Assembly: GCF_003112535.1 (NCBI RefSeq)
Contig: NZ_BEWA01000020.1
Location: 62,001-126,000 of the forward strand
Length of the DNA: 64,000 nucleotides
Direction: 5' to 3'
Source: Streptomyces rishiriensis
GTDB lineage: Bacteria; Actinomycetota; Actinomycetes; Streptomycetales; Streptomycetaceae
Shown: positions 27,200 through 33,367 of the stretch, piece by piece
Numbering within the stretch: position 1 is the stretch's first letter
How the letters are laid out: every line of letters starts with the position of its first letter
Translations under genes and position numbers: made by a program
Notes under the pieces: model-generated
Seen by the model: only the letters and a program-made list of their open reading frames with translations
Told to the model about the DNA's origin: nothing
Databases searched by the model: none

Positions 27200-27631
27200 A
27201 TGCGGCTCGCCCTGGACCAGGCCCGGCTGGCCGCCCGGGGCGGAGACGTCCCGGTCGGCGCCGTCGTGCTGGCCGCGGACGGCACGACGGTCCTCGCGAC
27301 CGGCCACAACGAACGCGAGGCCGGCGGCGATCCGACGGCGCACGCCGAGGTGCTCGCCGTCAGGCGGGCGGCCGAGGCGATCGGGGAGTGGCGGCTGTCC
27401 GGCTGCACCCTCGTCGTGACCCTCGAACCGTGCACGATGTGCGCGGGCGCGATCACCCAGTCCCGGGTGGACCGGGTCGTCTACGGCGCGCGCGACGACA
27501 AGGCGGGCGCGGTCGGCTCCCTGTGGGACGTCGTCCGCGACCGCCGGCTCAACCACCGCCCCGAGGTCGTCCAGGGCGTCCTCGCCGAGGAGTGCTCCGA
27601 ACTGCTCACGGAGTTCTTCCGGGAGCGCTGA
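27200..27631 (+). CDS. tadA: tRNA-specific adenosine deaminase
   Basis: TadA converts A34 to inosine in tRNA-Arg(ACG), which is itself encoded at 48904. The zinc site is intact: HAE at residues 48-50 and PCTMC at 77-81 (numbered from the ATG at 27200), with Glu50 as the proton shuttle. From the first ATG the protein has 143 residues. Homology-like sequence (TAPQTPSDPVRDRWRAA) continues upstream to a CTG at 27146 that overlaps the previous gene's stop, so the true start may be that non-standard codon. The pair is an operon. Confidence 0.93.
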   Translation: MRLALDQARLAARGGDVPVGAVVLAADGTTVLATGHNEREAGGDPTAHAEVLAVRRAAEAIGEWRLSGCTLVVTLEPCTMCAGAITQSRVDRVVYGARDDKAGAVGSLWDVVRDRRLNHRPEVVQGVLAEECSELLTEFFRER

Positions 27632-27688
27632 GACGGCCGCCCGATACCGATTTCAAACCGGGGCTCACCTTGCTGTAAGGTCTCCCTC

Positions 27689-27773
27689 GGTAGCGTGTCC
27701 GAGCGGCCGAAGGAGCTCGCCTCGAAAGCGAGTGTGGCGCAAGTCACCGAGGGTTCAAATCCCTCCGCTACCG
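27689..27773 (+). tRNA. tRNA-Ser (anticodon CGA)
   Basis: An 85-nt class II tRNA. Acceptor GGTAGCG pairs with CGCTACC (27766-27772). Stem CTCGC/GCGAG holds the loop CTCGAAA. A long variable arm is present. CCA is not encoded. Confidence 0.96.
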
Positions 27774-27780
27774 CTGTAGA

Positions 27781-27813
27781 CGAAGGGCCCGGTCCAGTGG
27801 ACCGGGCCCTTCG
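27781..27813. terminator. stem-loop terminator after tRNA-Ser(CGA)
   Basis: CGAAGGGCCCGGTCC pairs with GGACCGGGCCCTTCG around a 3-nt loop, 7 bases after the tRNA. Confidence 0.9.
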
Positions 27814-27992
27814 TCGTACTCCGCCCCGGCCGGCAGGCTTCCCCCGGCCGTGATCCCGTCGCCTTACGCCCCGCCCCGCGCGAACCGTTCACGAACGCGC
27901 CGTGGCGTTCAAAAAGCGGTGTGTAAATCGCACTTACGGATACACTCGCCGCCGTCAACAAGGGCCCGAGCGGGCATTACAGGGGAGGCCAG

Positions 27993-28169
27993 GTGGCGGT
28001 GAACGCCAAGAAGATCGCCGTCTACATGCTCGTGGTCTTCGTGCTGTACGTGATCATCACGGACCCGGCGAAGGCGGCGGACTACGTCCAGATAGGCTTC
28101 CAGGGCATATCGGACGCCGCCAAGGCCATCGGCGACTTCTTCACCTGGCTCGCCGACGGGGCCAAGTAG
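27993..28169 (+). CDS. 58-residue single-pass membrane protein
   Basis: GTG at 27993 follows GGGGAGG with good spacing. The product begins MAVNAKKIAVYMLVVFVLYV: a short basic N-terminus, one membrane segment (about 8-24) and then a soluble amphipathic tail (ADYVQIGFQGISDAAKAIGD) ending at TAG. The composition and strong ribosome site argue that it is real despite its size. Similar short proteins occur at this place in other Streptomyces as far as I recall. The function is unknown. It is followed 30 bp later by the Dabb gene on the same strand. Confidence 0.8.
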   Translation: MAVNAKKIAVYMLVVFVLYVIITDPAKAADYVQIGFQGISDAAKAIGDFFTWLADGAK

Positions 28170-28199
28170 CCGAGGCCGTCGCACGCACAGGGAGTGCCC

Positions 28200-28493
28200 A
28201 TGATCCGCCACCTGGTCCTCTTCAAGCTCGACGAGGGCGTCGAGCGCGACGACCCCCGGGTCGTACAGGGCGAGGCGGCCTTCCGGGCGCTGGGCGGGAA
28301 GATCGAGGAACTGCGCTTCTGGGAGCTGGGCTGGAACGTCAGCGACCGCCCCATCGCCTACGACTTCGCGATCAACTCGGCCGTCGAGGACGCGGACGCC
28401 CTGAAGCGCTACATCGAGCACCCCGACCACCAGTCGGGCGTCGCCCTGTGGCGTGAGTTCGCCACCTGGGTGGTCGCGGACTACGAGTTCTGA
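28200..28493 (+). CDS. Dabb (stress-responsive A/B barrel) domain protein
   Basis: This 97-residue dimeric alpha-beta barrel-type protein begins MIRHLVLFKLDEGVERDDPR, with FWELGWNVSDRPIAYDFAIN and the terminal YIEHPDHQSGVALWREFATW. Dabb proteins range from cyclases to stress proteins, and no substrate is evident. GGGAG precedes the ATG at 28200. It may share a transcript with the 58-residue membrane protein upstream; a terminator follows. Confidence 0.92.
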   Translation: MIRHLVLFKLDEGVERDDPRVVQGEAAFRALGGKIEELRFWELGWNVSDRPIAYDFAINSAVEDADALKRYIEHPDHQSGVALWREFATWVVADYEF

Positions 28494-28527
28494 GCCGTCC
28501 CGCTCGGCACGCCCCTTCGGCAGCACG

Positions 28528-28557
28528 GAGCCCTCCGCCCTGACGGCGGAGGGCTTT
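28528..28557. terminator. stem-loop terminator after the Dabb gene
   Basis: AGCCCTCCGCC pairs with GGCGGAGGGCT around a 5-nt loop and runs into a short T-tract (CTTTCG). Confidence 0.85.
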
Positions 28558-28630
28558 CGCACGTCCGAAGAGACGAGAAGATCCCAACTTATCCTTCAAC
28601 ACGGCGTTATGGGGTGCTTGCACACAGTGC

Positions 28631-28637
28631 ACATGTC
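28631..28637. promoter_or_regulatory. ACATGTC element upstream of sigF
   Basis: ACATGTC within CACAGTGCACATGTCTTGTG lies 71 bp before the sigF start. The same heptamer recurs in both orientations upstream of sigN. It is a candidate regulator site; no known factor is assigned. Confidence 0.4.
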
Positions 28638-28707
28638 TTGTGATGCTATGACCGCTTTTGACGGATGAGTTGACCGATGTTGACCTGACGAAGAGGTGGC
28701 GTTGACC

Positions 28708-29586
28708 GTGTCGGCCAGTACTGCGCCGCCTCAGGAAGAGGCACCCCCGGCACCCGCGCCGGCCCCCGCCCTGGAAACCGTGCCGGAAGCCGCCACGGAA
28801 GCGGAGCCGACCCCGGAACGGCGGCGTGGGGCGGACACCCGGGCGCTGACCCAGGTGCTCTTCGCCGAGCTCAAGGAGCTCCAGCCGGGCACGCCGGAGC
28901 ACAACCGGGTGCGCGGGGCCCTCATCGAGGCCAACCTCCCCCTCGTGCGCTACGCGGCCGGCCGCTTCCGCTCCCGCAACGAGCCGATGGAGGACGTCGT
29001 CCAGGTCGGCACCATCGGTCTGATCAACGCCATCGACCGCTTCGACCCGGACCGGGGCGTGCAGTTCCCCACGTTCGCCATGCCCACGGTCATCGGCGAG
29101 ATCAAGCGGTACTTCCGCGACAACGTCCGCACGGTCCACGTGCCCCGTCGGCTCCACGAGTTGTGGGTGCAGGTCAACAGCGCCACCGAGGACCTCACCA
29201 CCGCCTTCGGCCGCACCCCGACGACGGCCGAGATCGCCGAACGGCTGCGCATCGCCGAGGACGAGGTGCTCTCCTGCATCGAGGCGGGCCGCTCGTACCA
29301 CGCGACCTCGCTGGAAGCGGCCCAGGAGGGCGACGGCCTGCCCGGACTGCTGGACCGCCTCGGCTACGAGGACCCGGCGCTGGACGGCGTGGAGCACCGC
29401 GACCTCGTCCGCCACCTCCTCGTCCAACTCCCGGAGCGGGAACAGCGCATCCTCCTCCTGCGCTACTACAGCAACCTCACGCAGTCCCAGATCAGCGCCG
29501 AACTCGGCGTCTCCCAGATGCATGTGTCCCGGCTGCTCGCGCGCTCCTTCCAGCGGCTCCGCTCGGCGAACCGCATCGAGGCCTGA
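28708..29586 (+). CDS. sigF: SigB/SigF-family RNA polymerase sigma factor
   Basis: This 292-residue sigma factor lacks region 1.1. A Pro/Ala/Glu-rich leader (about 1-45) precedes region 2 (NLPLVRYAAGRFRSRNEPME, VQVGTIGLINAIDRFDPDRG, TFAMPTVIGEIKRYFRD), region 3 (RRLHELWVQVNSATEDLTTA) and region 4 (LTQSQISAELGVSQMHVSRL). In Streptomyces SigF acts late in spore maturation and is held by anti-sigma factors. The GTG at 28708 (MSASTAPP) is preferred; TTG at 28702 and GTG at 28696 are in frame. The adjacency to a second SigB-type gene matches my recollection of sigF-sigN in S. coelicolor; the symbol rests on that. Confidence 0.9.
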   Translation: MSASTAPPQEEAPPAPAPAPALETVPEAATEAEPTPERRRGADTRALTQVLFAELKELQPGTPEHNRVRGALIEANLPLVRYAAGRFRSRNEPMEDVVQVGTIGLINAIDRFDPDRGVQFPTFAMPTVIGEIKRYFRDNVRTVHVPRRLHELWVQVNSATEDLTTAFGRTPTTAEIAERLRIAEDEVLSCIEAGRSYHATSLEAAQEGDGLPGLLDRLGYEDPALDGVEHRDLVRHLLVQLPEREQRILLLRYYSNLTQSQISAELGVSQMHVSRLLARSFQRLRSANRIEA

Positions 29587-29893
29587 CGGAAAACGGGCCG
29601 GGGACACGTCACTCGATAAGGGATCGCAAGCACGACCGAGTCGTCACCGCTGAGAGCGAATCACCCACCGGAGCCGTTCCCGGCGGATTCGCGCTGAAAA
29701 GCCGTCAGACCCCCTGTTTCCAGGGCTGATTCGTCACTCACATGTCGACATGTCACTACAGCGCGTTGCCGACATGTGACATTCTGCCGGAAGAGCGTTT
29801 GCCGGGGCTTCGGCTCCGGTATTCAGGTGAAGGCTGACGTTCCTCAAGCGGGGGCGTTGCGCCGCGACCGTCCCGCGACCCAAAGGGGGTGGC
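29587..29893. other. 307-bp region between sigF and sigN with ACATGT palindromes
   Basis: The region is unusually low in G+C after 29700 and holds the symmetric element at 29740-29777 and presumably the sigN promoter. No coding sequence was seen. Confidence 0.6.
29740..29777. promoter_or_regulatory. ACATGTCGACATGT palindrome plus GACATGT copy upstream of sigN
   Basis: ACATGTCGACATGT (29740-29753) is a perfect 14-bp palindrome. A further GACATGT lies at 29771-29777, about three helical turns from the first half-site. The sigF upstream region also contains ACATGTC. It is a candidate binding site for a developmental regulator. Confidence 0.5.
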
Positions 29894-30808
29894 ATGTCCG
29901 CAGAACAGGGCAGCTCGAAGGTGCTCACGCTCACGCTCACGCCGAGCGAGTCCACGCCCGTCGCGCCTGTCGCGCCGGTCGAGCCCGACGTGCTCGACGA
30001 CGTCACCGCCGAGGCCCCCGAGGCCCCGGCTCTCACGGCCACGGGGGCCATCGACACCCGCACCTTGTCCCGCTCCCTGTTCCTGCGACTGGCCACGCTC
30101 GCCGAGGACAGCCCCGAGCGCGTCTACGTCCGGGACACGCTGATCGAGCTCAACCTCCCCCTCGTGCGCTACGCGGCGGCCCGCTTCCGCTCGCGCAACG
30201 AGCCGATGGAGGACATCGTCCAGGTCGGCACCATCGGCCTGATCAAGGCGATCGACCGCTTCGACTGCGAACGCGGCGTGGAGTTCCCGACGTTCGCGAT
30301 GCCGACGGTCGTGGGCGAGATCAAGCGCTTCTTCCGCGACACGTCCTGGTCGGTGCGCGTCCCGCGCCGGCTGCAGGAGCTGCGCCTGGCCCTCACCAAG
30401 GCCAGCGACGAGCTCTCCCAGAAGCTGGACCGCTCGCCGACGGTCGCCGAACTCGCCGCGGTGCTGGGCGTGTCCGAGGAGGACGTCGTCGACGGCCTCG
30501 CGGTCGGCAACGCCTACACGGCCTCCTCGCTGGACTCTCCGGCCCCCGAGGACGACGGCGGCGAAGGCTCCCTGGCGGACCGCCTCGGTTACGAGGACAC
30601 GGCCCTGGAGGGCGTGGAGTACCGGGAGTCCCTCAAGCCCCTCCTGGCCAAGCTTCCGCCCCGTGAGCGCCGCATCATCATGCTGCGCTTCTTCGCCAAC
30701 ATGACCCAGTCGCAGATCGGCGAGGAGGTCGGCATCTCCCAGATGCACGTCTCACGCCTTCTCACCCGCACCCTCGCCCAGCTGCGCGAGGGCCTGATCT
30801 CCGACTAG
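29894..30808 (+). CDS. sigN: SigB/SigF-family RNA polymerase sigma factor
   Basis: This 304-residue paralogue of the preceding sigma factor has a Thr/Pro/Val-rich leader (about 1-55). Region 2 reads NLPLVRYAAARFRSRNEPME and GLIKAIDRFDCERGVEFPTF, region 3 reads RRLQELRLALTKASDELSQK and region 4 reads MTQSQIGEEVGISQMHVSRL. GGGGGTGGC precedes the ATG. In S. coelicolor SigN is linked to aerial development. The 307-bp gap with its own regulatory elements argues for separate transcription from sigF. No anti-sigma gene is present in the window. Confidence 0.9.
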   Translation: MSAEQGSSKVLTLTLTPSESTPVAPVAPVEPDVLDDVTAEAPEAPALTATGAIDTRTLSRSLFLRLATLAEDSPERVYVRDTLIELNLPLVRYAAARFRSRNEPMEDIVQVGTIGLIKAIDRFDCERGVEFPTFAMPTVVGEIKRFFRDTSWSVRVPRRLQELRLALTKASDELSQKLDRSPTVAELAAVLGVSEEDVVDGLAVGNAYTASSLDSPAPEDDGGEGSLADRLGYEDTALEGVEYRESLKPLLAKLPPRERRIIMLRFFANMTQSQIGEEVGISQMHVSRLLTRTLAQLREGLISD

Positions 30809-31056
30809 GAGAGCAGCGGCTCGCGACCGGTCGTCCGGCGTGGGGTGGGCCTCTCCCCTCGGGAGCGCGTCCCGCCCCGCGCTCGTCACACGCGCGCGAG
30901 CAGGTCGCATGCGTCGAGTCGGCCGCCTGCGTCAGGGCCGGTCCGGTCGGTCGCATGCGTCGCGCTCGCTGCGGCCGTCCGTCGGTCCTGGTGCGGTTGT
31001 AAGCCACCTCCGGCCGGAGGCTTCTGTCCTGACGGCGCGTCAGGCACACTGCGGTG

Positions 31057-31863
31057 ATGCGAAGTCCGACACGGGCACGTGGCCGGCGGGGCGCCGTATG
31101 GGGCGCGTCGGCGGCTGCCGCCGTCGTCGTGGGAGCGGCGGGACTGGCCGTCGGCTGCGGAGGCGGCGGGCACGGCGGGGACTACGTCGCCATCGGCGCG
31201 GCCGGAGGCCCGGCGGCGTCGGGCGCGGACGGCTCGGCGGGCCCCACGGGCGGGGTGCGTCTCGTTCCGCTGGACGGGCCGAGCGACTCCCCCGGCGGCG
31301 AACCCGGTCCGGGCGGGCCGGCGACGAGCGGGACGGGGGCGACGGCCGTCACCGAGCCGCGCGACAGGACGCCCGGCCCCGCGCCCGCTTCCGGCAGCCG
31401 ACAGGCTCCGGCGCGGGGCGCACCCGTCGAGGGCGGCCCCGTCGGTCGCACGCCCCAGGCCTCCCCCGCACCGCCATCACCACCGCCATCGCCGTCGCCA
31501 TCACCATCGGCGCCTTCGTCGACGTCCTCGGGTCCGCCGGGCGGTGCGTCCGCCGGACCGGCCTCCCTCGCCGTGAGCGAGCCCTTCCGCGCGAAGACGG
31601 ATCAGCGGTGGTGCGAGGACGTGACCCTGACCTTCGTCAACTCCGGCGGCACCGCGGTCGGTTCGGGGACGATCACCTTCGGCTCCCACGTCGTGGACGC
31701 GCTCGGCACGGACTGGGCCACCCGCGAGTCGACGGCCCCGCTTCCCGTCCCGATCGCCGCGGGGACGCGCAAGGAGCGGACCTGGACGGTGTGCGTCGAC
31801 GCATGGCGCGTACCGCTGGGGATGCACATCGAGACGCGCGACGTGTCGGTGCGGTGGGAGTGA
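31057..31863 (+). CDS. putative lipoprotein with Pro/Ser-rich linker
   Basis: This 268-residue secreted protein has a signal sequence with Arg-rich n-region, an Ala/Val core and the lipobox-like LAVGC near residue 34. A long Gly/Pro/Ser linker (about 40-165) leads to a folded C-terminal beta domain (SLAVSEPFRAKTDQRWCEDV, VTLTFVNSGGTAVGSGTITF) with two Cys. No family is recognised; the C-terminal part looks like an Ig/FxxxN-type surface domain. An in-frame GTG at 31054 is adjacent to the ATG chosen. Confidence 0.8.
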   Translation: MRSPTRARGRRGAVWGASAAAAVVVGAAGLAVGCGGGGHGGDYVAIGAAGGPAASGADGSAGPTGGVRLVPLDGPSDSPGGEPGPGGPATSGTGATAVTEPRDRTPGPAPASGSRQAPARGAPVEGGPVGRTPQASPAPPSPPPSPSPSPSAPSSTSSGPPGGASAGPASLAVSEPFRAKTDQRWCEDVTLTFVNSGGTAVGSGTITFGSHVVDALGTDWATRESTAPLPVPIAAGTRKERTWTVCVDAWRVPLGMHIETRDVSVRWE

Positions 31864-31925
31864 GTGAGGCAAAGACCGGTGAGGCTGGGGCCGGCGGGAC
31901 ACAGTCGGTGAGACGCAGCCGGCGA

Positions 31926-31975
31926 GGCGGAGGCCGGTGGGGCGGAGGCCGGTGGGGCGGAGGCCGGTGGGGCGG
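31926..31975. repeat. 15-bp tandem repeat, three copies
   Basis: The unit GGCGGAGGCCGGTGG is repeated three times exactly, followed by a partial copy. Confidence 0.85.
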
Positions 31976-32148
31976 GGACCTGTGAGGCAGTCGGGCAGCG
32001 GCGGCCCGTGAGGCAGCGGCCCGCGAGGCCGGGGCGCCCTCGCCGAGGCGCCGAGAGGACGACGAGTGCGTGCACGGGGAAGCCGTCGGCACAGGCACGC
32101 GGAAGGCAGCGGAAGGCACGGGCACGGGGAGAAAGCACGGGCGAGGGG

Positions 32149-32236
32149 AACTCGCGGACGAACACGCGGGCGTGCGGAACTCCCGGACGAACACGCGGGC
32201 GTGCGGAACTCCCGGACGAACACGCGGGCGTGCGGA
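32149..32236. repeat. 29-bp tandem repeat, three copies
   Basis: Units begin AACTCCCGGACGAACACGCG and end GGCGTGCGG. Three directly abutting copies occur, the first with one base change. No spacers are present, so this is not a CRISPR array. Confidence 0.88.
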
Positions 32237-32345
32237 AGGCGCGGGCGTGGGCGCGTCGACGTCGTCGGGACGGTGTCCCGTGTCGATCGGCGCGTCCGGC
32301 GCCCGCCCGGTCGCCCGCGCCCACCCGCGTTGCCGCGTAAGGGAG

Positions 32346-32543
32346 TTACTTCAGCGCGAGCCAGGCGACTGCCGCGACGATCACGACGGCGGCGACGATG
32401 CCGACGATCAGGCCGATGCGGGAGCCGGCCGGCGCGGGGGCCGGCTGGGCGGCCCGAGGGGCGCCCTCGTCGACGAACGCGCGGAACATCTGGGTGCTGC
32501 CGGCGGGGTCGTGGTTGCCCTGGGGGCCCTGCGTGTTAGCCAT
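32346..32543 (-). CDS. 65-residue tail-anchored membrane protein
   Basis: The protein begins MANTQGPQGNHDPAGSTQMF, has a Pro/Ala-rich middle and ends in one hydrophobic segment (about 43-64, IGLIVGIVAAVVIVAAVAWL) followed only by Ala-Leu-Lys, so it is anchored by its C-terminus. An in-frame GTG at 32555 could add four residues. The ribosome-binding site is weak. The function is unknown. Confidence 0.7.
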   Translation of the reverse strand: MANTQGPQGNHDPAGSTQMFRAFVDEGAPRAAQPAPAPAGSRIGLIVGIVAAVVIVAAVAWLALK

Positions 32544-32731
32544 GGGCCGAGACACTAGCGAAAACGGGTGGGCGAGCCCAAGCGGGGGTCGTCATGGAGT
32601 TCCCGGAGTCCGGCAGGAGGGCGTCCCGGCCGGGCGGCTGCCCGCATCGCCGAGCAGGCTTTTCACCTGCATATTTACCGTAGCAATACGTGCCTTTGCC
32701 AACTTTTTGCGGCACCGCACCCCGGCTTTAT

Positions 32732-32773
32732 TTGCCTGCAGCAACCAACCGCCCCTATGGTTGCCCTAAGCAA
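32732..32773. promoter_or_regulatory. paired TTGC-N5-GCAA operators upstream of marR
   Basis: TTGCCTGCAGCAA (32732-32744) and TTGCCCTAAGCAA (32761-32773) share the same palindromic arms with centres 29 bp apart. The second ends 17 bp before the MarR start codon. They are likely autoregulatory sites. Confidence 0.7.
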
Positions 32774-32790
32774 CGATACCGGGAGGTGTG

Positions 32791-33354
32791 ATGGCAGGGC
32801 AGGCGCAGTACGAGGAGCTGGCGCGTCAGCTCAGTGCCGTCGGGGCCGTGAAGCGGGACCTCGGGCGGATCCTGCCGCAGGACTGCTCCGCCGGGTCGGC
32901 CGCCGCGCTGGCCCTGCTGGGCAGCCACGGCGACATGCGCATGAGCAACCTCTCCGAGTTGCTCGCCGTCGACATGTCCGTGACCAGCCGCCATGCCGCG
33001 CACCTCACCGAGCGGGGCTGGATCGAACGCTCCCCAGACCCGGCGGACAAGCGCTCACGCATCCTGCGCCTCACCCCCGAGGGTCACGCGATGCTCGTCG
33101 AGCTGTCCCGCCGCAGCGCCGGCCTCCTGGCCGAACGGCTGGACGACTGGACGGACGCCGAGGTCGGCCAGCTCATCGGACTGCTGACCCGGCTGCGCGC
33201 CAGCTTCGGCGACTGCCGCACGGTCGCGCACCGGCCGCCGCCTCCTCCCGCGCCCCGGCCCCCCGCACCTGCCGATCCCGCCGTTCCGGCCATTCCCGCC
33301 GTTCCGGCAGGCGAACGGACACAGACCACCCGTACACCCGCACAAGCAACGTAA
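32791..33354 (+). CDS. MarR-family transcriptional regulator
   Basis: This 187-residue protein has a winged helix-turn-helix core (about 38-110: MRMSNLSELLAVDMSVTSRH, SPDPADKRSRILRLTPEGHA), where the DKRS wing motif is typical. A Pro/Ala-rich tail follows residue 150. The ATG at 32791 follows GGGAGG. It lies 13 bp before an MFS transporter gene, the usual layout of a drug-responsive repressor controlling an exporter. The paired palindromes upstream are the probable operators. Confidence 0.93.
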   Translation: MAGQAQYEELARQLSAVGAVKRDLGRILPQDCSAGSAAALALLGSHGDMRMSNLSELLAVDMSVTSRHAAHLTERGWIERSPDPADKRSRILRLTPEGHAMLVELSRRSAGLLAERLDDWTDAEVGQLIGLLTRLRASFGDCRTVAHRPPPPPAPRPPAPADPAVPAIPAVPAGERTQTTRTPAQAT

Positions 33355-33367
33355 GAGAAGGAAGCCC

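Larger units (their letters stand above)
31864..32345. other. 482-bp repeat-rich intergenic region
   Basis: The region lies between convergent genes. It contains a 15-bp array and a 29-bp array, listed separately, in very G+C-rich sequence. Frames crossing it read as Arg/Gly-rich nonsense. No gene was seen. Confidence 0.6.

Noticed and set aside
32149..32236. 29-bp direct repeats that resemble CRISPR repeat length
   Set aside because: The copies abut directly with no spacers, and no cas genes are present.
31864..32345. Arg/Gly-rich frames across the repeat region as a repeat protein gene
   Set aside because: Several frames on both strands are equally open, and none has a start signal or G/C-bias pattern typical of coding sequence.
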